Assembly (NCBI GenBank): GCA_033002965.1 | Contig: JAURVB010008978.1 | Coordinates: forward strand, 1 to 64,000 | Direction: 5' to 3' | From: Piper betle | Taxonomy: Eukaryota > Streptophyta > Magnoliopsida > Piperales > Piperaceae | DNA: 64,000 nt | Shown: positions 21,765 to 32,755 of the stretch, in pieces | Layout of the letters: each line of letters opens with the position of its first letter | How positions within the stretch are numbered: position 1 is the stretch's first letter | Notes under the pieces: generated by a model | The model's input: the letters and a program-made list of their open reading frames with translations, nothing else | Databases searched by the model: none | Told to the model about the DNA's origin: nothing | Made by a program: the position numbers and the translations under genes

Positions 21765-24637
21765 TGTAAAACCTGTGACTCGAGTCAGGGTTTTACGTTA
21801 CCAAACCAGTCGATTCGACCGTTGGTTCGAGTCGAGTCAGTTTCATGAACCGCTTGCAAAGTCGAGACCAGCCGTGAGTTATGAGCGATGAGAGTCAGGT
21901 GTACCTGAATATAAGATGATAACGTCGAGAAGATGGTGAGATATGAGTTATCAGAATATATGAAAGTATGCAGTATTTTTTTCTTTTTATATGTTTGATC
22001 GTAGAAATAGTTTTAGGCCGAATGACGCATTAGGGCGCGTTGGATTATATTCAGGTGGGTTATTAGTTATAGAGCATGCCATTTGGATGTTGTTGTGTTT
22101 GTTTTATTTTATGGAATTTTTTCATATTTTTCTAGATTTTTTTTAGAATTTATTACGAATTAGATATTATTTTGACTCGAGTAGGAATCGAGTCAATACT
22201 TATTTACGAAACTGCCATTGAGGGTATTTTTCTCCGTCCCGACCTTCCTCACCCCAAACCCTCGCCGCCGCCACTGCCGCGTGCTGCCGCCGCCGCCTCA
22301 CTGCCGCTAATCAACGCCGCCCCGCCCCGCCGTGCAGTCACCGTGCCGCCACGACCCACCTCGGCCACCATCTCGCCGCCACGACGCCGGAATCGCCCCA
22401 CGAAACCACCTCGGCTGCCGCCACTCCAAACCGGATTCCGCCGCCGTCCGGGCCGCGCCGCCGCCTCTGTGACCTTGACGACCACCCCTCGCCGTCGCCG
22501 ACGTTTCCCTCATCATCCCGACCACCGTCGAGGCCGGCCGGAGCCCCGATCGGAGCACACCGCTGTCGCCGCCCATTTTCGACACCGCCGTCGACGGCCA
22601 TCGCCGCCTCGGCTGCCTTGTTTGACACCACCATCGGACCAAGCTCGTCGAGCTGGTGCCGATAGACCCCCTGATTGCCCCGTCCCGAATCATCGCCTGA
22701 AAACCGTCGGAATCCGCCGGAAAACCGCCGACACTCGCCGGAAAACCGCCGGAACCGCCAGAAAATTGGATTCGTGGGAAATTCGCCGGATCATCCGCCG
22801 AACGCACCCGGTCCAATCTGATTGGACTTCGGATGCCGCTAGGTGCCAAATTCGAGTTTCGAGCCACGAAATGGAAACCCTAGCCGTCGCCGATTTTCGA
22901 CGACGCGAGGTATAATTTATTTTAATTTAATTAGTTGAAAGTAATGATTATTAGAATTGCATGCTAGGATTGGTGAATTGTGTGTTATAATAATATATAT
23001 AAATGTAGATTTGATTAAGGATAAAATATGACATTTGTTTGATTGAGTGGTGTTAAAAATGGAGACTAAGAAACTAATTAGGGTAACTAGGTAATGATCA
23101 TGATCTAATGCAAACTAGCCTAAGTAGACTTACTAGAATTGATTGCTAGAATTGATATAGGTTGATGTGTGATGGTTGATGTGTGATTGTGTTGATTGTG
23201 TGTGCATGCTATAGGATGTGTGATTCATCATGTGGGCATTAGTTTTTAGCCTGATTGTGTAGGTACGGTGTAGGAGCTCGCCGCCTAGGCGCGTGGACCC
23301 GTTTGGAGCTTCTACCAAGTCCGTTTAGGACTCGTTCTCTGATTTACGCTATTCTATTATGTATTTGATTTATTATGTGCAGGACGAGTTAAGTGGCGTT
23401 TTATCGAATCCCACTTAACTCGGGCCATTTAGCCAACGATTTTCCGGATTAATAACCCTCGAGGATGAGATTCCTCGAGTTTGTTTTAGAACTTCAGATC
23501 CAGCTCACGTTGCCTTCGGGCCTATTGTATAATCCCAACCCAGACCTATATATATGTATAGTTTTTGTGTTTTTGTGAGAGACTGAATGAGGGAAATCCG
23601 ACTACTGTGCTACGCGAGCGGGCACGTGTGTGTCGACAGTGGGCTCTGGAATGGTGTGCGGGCCGTTTCATTCCCGAGGGATCCTGACAACTCCACCTTT
23701 GAGTTCCTCAAACTCGGAGAAGTGTAGAGGTTCATGGGTACTGTATTGTAGTGCATGTCTAGACTTGTGGTTTCAAAGGGTACTAAAGGCGACTGCCTAA
23801 GAGTACTCGGCTTTCGTGCTCAAGGCCAGGAGTAATATGGAAAGTGCAGAGGGCGGAAAGGAATGAGATTTGACGCGAGAAGCAATAGAGAAATGGCCGA
23901 GGCATGAGAATGTGAAAGATAGGGGACGCTGTCGACCCGAGGGCGACGGCTCCCGTATGTGCCCTGATGAGAGTTCTTGAGGAAGTATATGGTTTTCATT
24001 CAACAGGAGAGTTTGCTCTCCTGTGCCAGATTGATATTAGTTATTTTCCGGGCCGGTAACACTCGTTACTGACGGTTTTTCTATATATATGTAGATGAGA
24101 AATGCGAGGGATGAAAGCTGTCGGGACTGCAGAGGATCAGCACGGAACCGCGCACACATGTACCTGCCGCGTGTAACTTATAATGATGGTGTGTTATTGT
24201 CACGTGAATGATAATTTTGATGTGTTTGTTTAGATAAATTGCTTGATATGAAATGAATGGATAAATGTGAATGATTAGTGAGTTTGGAGTTCATGCTCGG
24301 TTCAATTGAAACGAAAGAGATATTGATGAATGTTACGGTAGATTATCATGTTTTATCGTATTTTGATAAAATATTTATATACCCTTGTTGTGGATAACTT
24401 TTAATTAAAAATATCTTACCGTTGTATGGTTTTGTTTTGCTTGCACATCATAGCATGCATGTAGGACTACGTTAGAACCCACGCATCCCATCCATGCATT
24501 TCATGTTTGCATCTCCATCTTGAGACACCGAGGGCAGATCCGGGTCTGCTTAACCAAACCCAGTAGATTAGCGAACGGTTCGGTCGTCGGTGACATTTCT
24601 GGGTTGGTTCACAGGTGAGCTGAAACTGGGTGTTACA
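21765..24637 (+). mobile_element. 5' LTR of gag-only family A element
   Basis: Starts TGTAAAACCTGTGACTCGAG and ends GGGTGTTACA. It has a terminal palindrome, an AT-rich part, an inverted repeat around TTGACTCGA..TCGAGTCAA (22170-22196), a CCG-rich zone (22240-22900) open in several frames on both strands, then AT-rich sequence and the conserved 'ataaccctcgaggatgag' block. No cellular gene is inside; the Pro/Arg-rich ORFs are compositional. Confidence 0.95.
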
Positions 24638-24641
24638 GTAA

Positions 24642-24770
24642 TGGTATCAGAGCCAACTCTTGGCATATGTTCTCTGATAACAAGAGTGGTATCAGAGCCA
24701 ACTCTTAGCATATGTTCTCTGATACCAATAATGGTATCAGAGCTAACCCTTGGTTGATTAAGATGGTAGA
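24642..24770 (+). other. PBS and 45-bp tandem repeat
   Basis: TGGTATCAGAGCC (24642-24654), complementary to initiator tRNA-Met, lies four bases after the LTR. The PBS and its following sequence recur at 24687 and 24732, exactly 45 bases apart. In the second unit, 24687-24697 and 24717-24727 form a perfect 11-bp inverted repeat of the PBS itself. Confidence 0.92.
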
Positions 24771-24911
24771 TGCGTTACAGGTTACATGTGTGCCGAAGCT
24801 GCTCCGAGCTGTTCCGACAGGTATTTGTCTGTTTTAATGTTTTTGATTGTAGATTTCCTTACAATCGGTAGTGTGACAGGCGAGTAGACTAGAGCAGGAA
24901 CTACTAGCAGG

Positions 24912-26708
24912 ATGGTGACACAGACCCGCCGGACCCAGATCAGGACCCCATCAGCTCCAGTAGCCAGACAGGACAGTCCTAGCCCTGTTCACAGTGATGC
25001 CGCCTCCAGTCAACCTAGGACTGCCATGCCACCAGTAGAGATCAGTGTGCCAGTTTCAGCTACCCGACGTGGCGAGAGCCATCATCGAGACAGTCGCCGC
25101 GACCGAGATAGTCGTCGAGATCGAGATAGTCGTCGGTACCAAGATCGTTGTCGGGACTGAGACAGTGGTCGTGACAGTTACTGCACCAGAAGTAGTCGAC
25201 AGGAGAGAGACGCAGCAATCACCAGGTTGGCGGAAGCTCAGATACAAATGCTGCAAAGTCAGGAAGAATTTAGGAGACAAATGTAGCAAGATCAGGAGGA
25301 ATTCATGAGAGAGCTCAGACAGATAGCCCTTTCTGTGGCCAGAACTGAGAAGAGACCAGCAGTGGGTGAAGAGGCACCGAGAGGAGCCCCCTGATATTTG
25401 CCCCACTTTAGGCGGGGATGAGACCGGATATCAGTGGAACCGCAGCAGTAGGTAGCGGGCAGACTGCAGGCGGAAGTGGAGCTGCAAGATTTGATGGTAT
25501 ACCATCAGGTACGGGACCACAATTTCCTCGATATAAGCAAGGAGAAGGATTGAACAGATCAGTGGATACGAGGAGATTGGAACTGTGGCAGTACGAAAAG
25601 TTCGTGAAGAATGGGGGACGACCTTTCTTTGGAAAGTTGGACGCGGAAGAGGCATTCTTGTGGATATCGTCAGCTATAGGAGTGTTTGACACTATGGCAT
25701 GTCCCACGGAGCACCGTGTGCGCATCATCACAGGAGCATTCCAGGACGAAGCTAGGATATGGTGGAGTTCAGTCCAGAATTCTATATTTGCCCATCGTCA
25801 GCCCCAGGACATCACATGGGAGGAATTAGGGCAGAATTCGATGGAAAATATTTCCCGCCAAACGTCAAGAAGAGAAAGGAACGAGAATTTCAGATGCTGA
25901 GGTAGGGACCCATGACAGTGGTACAATATGAGACTAGGTTTAAAGCTCTAGAGAGATTTGCACCAGACTTGGTGTCCACCGAAGAAAGAAGGATAGAGCG
26001 TTTTTACGAAGGCCTCCATCACGAGATCAGGATGGCCTATTTGGATAGATAGTTTGCTACTTTCGGTGATGTTGTGAGAGCTGCAAGCGAGGCAGAACGA
26101 GTTATAGCTGCTAGACCTCGCCAGGATGTTGACCAGAGGCAGCAACATTTGAGGCCGTATCAGCCAGAGCAGGGAGAACAGCAGAGACATTGGTCAGATG
26201 CACCAGTTGCCATGAGGGCTATGGATACCCAAGTTCAGGGCTACAGAGCACCCTTCTGTCAGAATTGCTGACGTCGTCATGGAGGTGAGTGCAGAGCAGG
26301 CACAGACGGATGCTACAGATGCGGTCAGCAAGGACATAGAGCTGCAGAGTGCAGAGTAGGCACAGACGTATGCTATAGTTGCGGTCAACCAGGGCATAGA
26401 GCTGCAACTTGCCCAACTGGCTAGACCCAACAGGTGACGCTCCCAGCACCATCGCAGAGACTTGGGCTCCCAGCTCCCCAGCAAACACCACAGCAGAGGC
26501 AGCAGCAGAGAGAACTTGTAGCTATCATGACAGGACAAGAACAGCAAGCCTTGGATCAGAGAGGAATGCAAACAACACCACCACCAGGACCATCCATTTC
26601 GGTACCACCTTGGGCAGCAGGGATGGATGCAACCACGATTTCTGAAGCACTGGAGGATACGACAAACGTGACAGGTATGCACGCGTCTCACCTCGGCTTT
26701 CACATTTA
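24912..26708 (+). pseudogene. gag: gag of the gag-only family A element, with stops
   Basis: The start ATG at 24912 opens a polar N-terminus with Arg/Asp-Ser repeats ('RDSRRDRDSRRDRDSRR'), then shifts frame. The Retrotrans_gag core runs at about 25500-26070: 'FVKNGGRPFFGKLDAEEAF', 'FQDEARIWWSSVQN', 'DITWEELGQN' and, after a stop at about 25900, 'YETRFKALERFAPDLV'. Two CCHC zinc knuckles follow, CYRCGQQGHRAAEC (26311-26352) and CYSCGQPGHRAATC (26371-26412), then a Gln/Pro-rich tail to 26708. At least four stops or shifts break it. Gag would package element RNA. No protease sequence follows. Confidence 0.88.
26287..26406 (+). repeat. 60-bp tandem duplication of the zinc knuckle
   Basis: Units 26287-26346 and 26347-26406 are direct repeats, each encoding one CCHC knuckle; few differences. 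Confidence 0.9.
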
Positions 26709-26767
26709 GTAGATAGCTACCAGAGTGAAACCTCCTTAATCTAAAATTTTGAGGACAAAATTTTAAT

Positions 26768-26780
26768 AAGGAGGGAAGGT
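26768..26780 (+). other. Polypurine tract
   Basis: AAGGAGGGAAGGT directly before the 3' LTR at 26781. The same tract, inverted, precedes the LTR of the pol-bearing family A element at 41698-41712. Confidence 0.9.
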
Positions 26781-29673
26781 TGTAAAACCCGTGACTCGAG
26801 TCAGGGTTTTACGTTACCGAACCAGTCGGTTCGACCATTAGTTCGAGTCGAGTCAGTTTCATGAACCGCGTGCTGAGTCGAGACCAGCCGTGAGTTATGA
26901 GCGATGAGAGTCAGGTGTACCTGAATATATGATGATAACGTCGAGAAGATGGTGAGATATGAGTTATCAGAATATATGAAAGTATGCAGTATTTTTTTCT
27001 TTTTATATGTTTGATCGTAGAAATAGTTTTAGGCCGAATGACGCATTAGGGCGCGTTGGATTATATTCAGGTGGGTTATTAGTTATAGAGCATGCCATTT
27101 GGATGTTGTTGTGTTTGTTTTATTTTATGGAATTTTTTCATATTTTTCTAGATTTTTTTAGAATTTATTACGAACTAGATATTATTTTGACTCGAATAGG
27201 AATCGAGTCAATACTTATTTACGAAACTACCATTGAGGGTATTTTTCTCCGTCCCGACCTTCCTCACCCCAAACCCTCGCTGCCGCCACTGCCACGTGCT
27301 GCCGCCGCCGCCGCCGACGCCGCACTGTCGCCAATCAATGCCGCCCCGCCCCGCCGTGCAGTCACCGTGCCGCCACGACCCACCTCGGCCACCATCTCGC
27401 CGCCACGACGCCGGAATTGCCCCACGAAACCACCTCGGCCGCCGCCACTCCAAGCCGGATTCCGCCGCCGTCCGGGCCGCGCCACCGCCGCTGTGACCCT
27501 GACGACCACCCCCTCGCTGTCGCCGACGTTTCCCCCATCATCCCGACCACCGTCGAGGCGGGCCGGAGCCCCGATCGGAGCACACCGCCGCCGCCGCCCA
27601 TTTTCGACACCGCCGTCGACGGCCATCGCCGCCTCGGCTGCCTTGTTTGACACCACCATCGGACCAAGCTCGTCGAGCTGGTGCCGATAGACCCCCTGAT
27701 TGCCCCGTCCCGAATCATCGCCGGAAAACCGTCAGAATCCGCCGGAAACCGCTGACACTCGCCGGAAAACCGCCGGAACCACCGGAACCACCGGAAAATT
27801 GGATTCATGGGAAATTCGCTGGATCATCCGCCGAACGCACCTGGTCCAATCTGATCGGACTTCGGACGCCGCTAGGTGCCGAATTCGAGTTTCGAGCCAC
27901 GAAACGGAAACCCTAGCCGTCGCCGATTTTCGACGACGCGAGGTATAATTTATTTTAATTTAATTATTTGAAAGTAATGATTATTAGAATTGCATGCTAG
28001 GATTGGTGAATTGTGTGTTATAATAATATATATAAATGTAGATTTGATTAAGGATAAAATATGACATTTGTTTGATTGAGTGGTGTTAAAAATGGAGACT
28101 AAGAAACTAATTAGGGTAACTAGGTAATGATCATGATCTAATGCAAACTAGCCTAAGTAGACTTACTAGAATTGATTGCTAGAATTGATATAGGTTGATG
28201 TGTGATGGTTGATGTGTGATTGTGTTGATTGTGTGTGCATGCTATAGGATGTGTGATTCATCATGTGGGCGTTAGTTTTTAGCCTGATTGTGTAGGTACG
28301 GTGTAGGAGCTCGCCGCCTAGGCGCGTGGACCCGTTTGGAGCTTCTACCAAGTCCGTTTAGGACTCGTTCTCTGATTTACGCTATTCTATTGTGTATTTG
28401 ATTTATTATGTGCAGGACGAGTTAAGTGGCATTTTATCGAATCCCACTTAACTCGGGCCATTTAGCCAACGATTTTCCGGATTAATAACCCTCGAGGATG
28501 AGATCCCTCGAGTTTGTTTTTGAACTTCAGATCCAGCTCACGTTGCCTTCGGGCCTATTGTATAAATCCCAACCCAGACCTATATATATGTATAGTTTTC
28601 GTGTTTTTGTGAGAGACTGAATGAGGGAAATCCGACTACCGTGCTACGCGAGTGGGTCACGTGTTTGTCGACAGTGGGCTCTGGAATGGTGTGCGGGCCG
28701 TTTCATTCCCGAGGGATCCTGACAACTCCACCTTTGAGTTCCTCAAACTCGGAGAAGTGTAGAGGTTCATGGGTACTGCATTGCAGTGCATGTCTAGACT
28801 TGTGGTTTCGAAGGGTACTAAAGGCGACTGCCTGAGAGTACTCGGCCTTCGTGCTCAAGGCCAGGAGTAATATAGAAGGTGCAGAGGGCGGAAAGGAATG
28901 AGATTTGACGCGAGAAGCAATAGAGAAATGGCCGAGGCATGAGAATGTGAAAGATAGGGGGACGCTGTCGACCCGAAGGCGACGGCTCCCATATGTGCCC
29001 TGATGAGAGTTCTTGAGGAAGTATATGGTTTTCATTCAACAGGAGAGTTTGCTCTGCTGTGCCAGATTGATATTAGTTATTTTCCGGGCCGGTAACACTC
29101 GTTACTGACGGTTTTTCTATATATATGTAGGTGGGAAATGCGAGGGATGAAAGCTGTCGGGACTGTGGAGGAGCAGGACGGAACCGCGCACACATGTACC
29201 TGCCGCGTGTAACTTATAATGACGGTGTGTTATTGTCACGTGAATGATAATTTTGATGTGTTTGTTTAGATAAATTGCTTGATATGAAATGAATGGATAA
29301 ATGTGAATGAGTAGTGAGTTTGGAGTTCATGTTCGGTTCAATTGAAACGAAAGAGATATTGATGAATGTTACGATAGATTATCATGTTTTATCGTATTTT
29401 GATAAAATATTTATATACCCTTGTTGTGGATAACTTTTAATTAAAAATTTCTTGCCGTTGTATGGTTTTGTTTTGCTTGCACATCATAGCATGCATGTAG
29501 GACTACGTTAGAACCCACGCATCCCATCCATGCATTTCATGTTTGCATCTCCATCTTGAGACACCGAGGGCAGATCTGGGTCGGCTTAACCGAACCCAGT
29601 AGATTAGCGAACGGTTGGGTTGCCGGTGACATTTCCGGGTCGGTTCACAGGTGAGCCGAAATGGGGTGTTACA
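26781..29673 (+). mobile_element. 3' LTR of gag-only family A element
   Basis: Starts TGTAAAACCCGTGACTCGAG and ends GGGTGTTACA, followed by CATAT (29674-29678). Nearly identical to the 5' LTR; the visible differences include many C-to-T or G-to-A changes in CpG context and a few small indels in the CCG-rich zone. Confidence 0.95.
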
Positions 29674-29678
29674 CATAT

Positions 29679-31072
29679 AAACCTCTACCTCTAAATCTCC
29701 ATTGAGGAAAACTATTTTTACATCCATCTGATGTAATTCAAAATTAAAATGTGTAATTAATACTATGATAATACAAAAGGAGTCTATCTTTAAAACAGGA
29801 TGAAAAAATCTCTCCATAATCAATTTTTTCCTTTTGTGTGAATCCTTTAGCCACAAATCCTTCCTTATGACATTCAATATTGCCTAATGAATCCTTATTG
29901 GTTTTGAAAACTTATATACAACTAATAACCTTCACCCATTTTGGCAACTCGACAAGATCCTCCACTTGGCTTACAACCATAGTATCCATCTCATCCTTAA
30001 TGGCATCGTACCACAATTGTAAATTACTATTATTCATTGCTTTCAAAAATATTTTAGGGTCATTTTCTTCGCCAACATTATAGTGAGATTCTTATAGTAA
30101 ACAATGAAATCACTAGATATTGCTGGTTTTCTCACTCTAGTTAATCTCCTTAATGATTCATCAACATTCTCTTGTGGAGGTAGTTGATCAATCAATTACA
30201 CAACAACTTCCGGTTGTTATTCTCCATTATGTGCAACTTGATCTATAAGAGAGCTTGACATGATTCTTCGTTGACTACTTGTTTGACATTCACCCAATTA
30301 AAATGAATATCATTGATAATAACCAATCTACTTTTTGATATTGAAGTACATTTTGAATGATCATCATCAAAAATCAAGTTATAATGTAAATCACTCCCAC
30401 TAACCATATCATTCTAAAAAAACTTTGCATTTCTTAATTCCACAATTATAGTGAAATTTGATGGACATAAAATCAATAACCCTTGGAACTTTCAGCATAA
30501 CCAATGAAATACCGACTAATAGTCCTTGGGTTTAACTTCCTCTCTCGGTTCAAAATCCTATTCCTAGCTGGGCAACCATAAATGTGCATATGTTTTAAAC
30601 TCAAATTTCAACATTTCCACAATTTTAATGACATTTTGAAAATAACATTAGAATGAACCCGATTTAATATATGCAGTGAAGTCTTAAGGGTTTCCCTCTT
30701 AATGACCGAGCAAGTTTGGAGTTCCTAAACATACTCCTTACCATATCCATTAAATTTTAATTTCTTCTTTCACCTACACCAATTTGAACTGGTGAGCTAG
30801 ATATGGTGTTATAAGCAATAATACTAAGTTCATGAAGAAATTTTGCAAATGGACAAGGTAATTTAACTTTATTAATATATCCACTATGAAATTCTCCACC
30901 TTGGTTTGACCTCACGATTTTAATTTTCTTGTTGCACTATTTCTCTATTTCAGTTTTAAAAACTTTAAAGTTGTCCAATGTTTTGTACTTATTATGAAGC
31001 CAGTAGAGATATACATTGTGAATTGTCATCAACGAATGAGATGAAGTATTTCTAACTAGATGAGTCTCTACT
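29679..31072 (-). pseudogene. pol: copia pol: integrase core and RT N-terminus
   Basis: Read on the minus strand: integrase core with 'KIKIVRSNQGGEF' (acidic residue changed from the usual D) and 'GVGERRN' (Glu of the DDE triad), then RT start 'HFNFELHQMDVKIVFLNGD'. These are standard copia blocks in order. Stops and shifts are frequent. It continues into 21759 across the gypsy insertion. Confidence 0.85.
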
Positions 31073-32445
31073 TGTCAAACCTATGACCAGAGTCAGGGTT
31101 TTATACTTGTGAACCGGTAGGTTCAACCATCGGTTTGAGTCGAGTCAGTTTCAGAACACGTGCACTAAGCCGAGGCTAACCGCATATATGAGCCTAAGTA
31201 TATGATGATAATGTCAGTAACACAACAGGAAAATGAGTTATATGAATATATGAGAGTATGCAAATTTATTTTTTAATTTTATTTACACTAGACTATAGAA
31301 TTAGATTTAGGTCATTTACTACATTAGGACGTGTTAGTTAGTATTTTGGGTGGGTTAGTAGGTTTATAACATGTCATTTGATTTAGACACAATTATGATA
31401 TTTTATTATATTTTATTTTGTATTTTTGGAAATTTATTTATTATTCTTAACTCTAGTCGGGAGAGAGTTAAGTTTTAATTACAAAACCGCCATTCATGTT
31501 ATTTCTCTCCCGACCAATTGGTTTCTTCACCCTCCCGAACATGCATCCCAATCACCTTCTACCCCTCACCATCAGCCCGTGCCGCAGCCACCAATGGCCA
31601 CCTTTCCCGACCATGCTCACCACTGCCGCCATGCCCTCCTGCCCTCACCCTTACTCATAGGTTCCACCCAAACCTTGTCACGTCTCCCCTTCCTTTTCGA
31701 CTGCCCTCTTTCTCTGGCTGCCGCCACGGCCGACCTCACCCTCTGACCACCTCCTCCGACCACCGCTATCCTTTCTCCTTCCCCACTCCTATCGAGCCAA
31801 GCCCCATCACTGATGGCCCTAGCCACCCCTCATTCGCAGTTGCTAGCGACCCAACGTTGCCATCGTCAGTCGGTTGTCGCCTAACCAAACTCTCCCCTTC
31901 ATACTCACCCTACCCTACCTGCATGGATATCCATACACCCTCACCCTTGCCCCTCACCAAACAAACCATATGAGTTCACCACAAGTGCCAGCCTCCATTA
32001 CCACTGGCGACCCGTTGTCATCGCCGTTGGCCTATCGTTGCCTCAACCAGATGCCTTCCTCAGACCCTAGCCACCGTGCACTAGTCCTGGTCTGGATCCC
32101 TTGAGCTAAATGGTAGTAGCCATGATGACAGCAGCCATAGCCGTCACCGTTGTTGCCACCGACATCAGGTATACAATGTTCAAATTTAGTTCCTTTCATG
32201 TTGTTGATCATCATTGTGGTGTTGATTAAGGAATGAAAGTATGAATTTATCACTCTAGGACACATAGTTAGTATTTTGGATGGGATAGTAGGTTTAGAAC
32301 ATGTCATTTGACTTAGACATGATTATTTTATTTTTATGATATTTTATTATATTTTATTTTATATTCTTGGGAATTTATTTATTATTATTAGCTCGAGTTG
32401 GGGGAGCCTCTAATCATGATTCTTATGCCTCCCCGACATGCATGT

Positions 32446-32662
32446 CGATGGCAGTGGCACAGGCCAGCGGCATTGCCATCGTCAGTAGAGGGGGCAGAAG
32501 GCGATCGGGATGCATGTCGGGGACGCCTAAGAATCATGTCTAATTACAAAACCGCCATTCATGTTATTTTATATTCTTATGCCTCCCCGACATGCATCCC
32601 GATCGCCTTCTGCCCCTCACTACCGACAATGGCAATGCCGCTGGCTTGTGCCACTGCCATCG
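32446..32662. repeat. 87-bp inverted repeat inside the LTR
   Basis: 32446-32531 and 32576-32662 are near-perfect reverse complements with a 44-nt spacer, and can fold into a long hairpin. The left arm also has its own ~30-bp inverted ends (about 32413-32443 and 32512-32542). Confidence 0.88.
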
Positions 32663-32741
32663 GCAACCACCTTCCCCGACCATGCTCACCACCACCGTCA
32701 TGCCCTCCTTCCCTCACCCTCACTCCCCGATTCCTCTCTAG

Positions 32742-32755
32742 CCCCCCCCCCCCCC
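32742..32755. repeat. Homopolymer C14
   Basis: Run of 14 C in the second copy of the triplicated zone. Confidence 0.9.

Larger units (their letters stand above)
21765..29673 (+). mobile_element. Complete gag-only LTR element (family A), 7.9 kb
   Basis: Two LTRs of 2873 and 2893 bp, TG...CA ends, PBS, gag remnant, polypurine tract and a perfect 5-bp target duplication. The internal region is only about 2.1 kb and passes from gag straight to the polypurine tract, with no protease, RT, RNase H or integrase. It must have depended on enzymes of another element. The terminal-repeat-plus-GAG layout matches the published TR-GAG class in structure. It is inserted in a copia pol. The LTRs look very similar by eye, so insertion was relatively recent. 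Confidence 0.93.
20255..31072 (-). mobile_element. Ty1/copia element, decayed, split by a gypsy-type insertion
   Basis: The minus-strand element has a probable 3' LTR from 20255 leftward, preceded by purine-rich GTAGGAGAT (20264-20256). pol lies at about 20560-21759 and resumes at 29679-31072. The interruption (21765-29673) falls exactly after the codons 'EVYM', with the CATAT duplication on both sides. On the right the element is cut at 31072 by another family A LTR, so integrase N-terminus, gag and the 5' LTR are missing. Confidence 0.85.

Noticed and set aside
22172..22915. 247-residue Pro/Arg-rich ORF as a gene (same for 27007-27690)
   Set aside because: It lies wholly inside a repeated LTR, overlaps long antisense ORFs in the same CCG-rich zone, and has no domain. 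Its openness comes from GC composition.
24471..24637. tRNA-like GGTTC motifs near LTR ends
   Set aside because: No cloverleaf could be drawn, and the motifs are conserved LTR-end sequence.
31518..31973. 151-residue and similar ORFs in 31426-34062
   Set aside because: C-rich low-complexity LTR sequence, repeated three times with different frame breaks.
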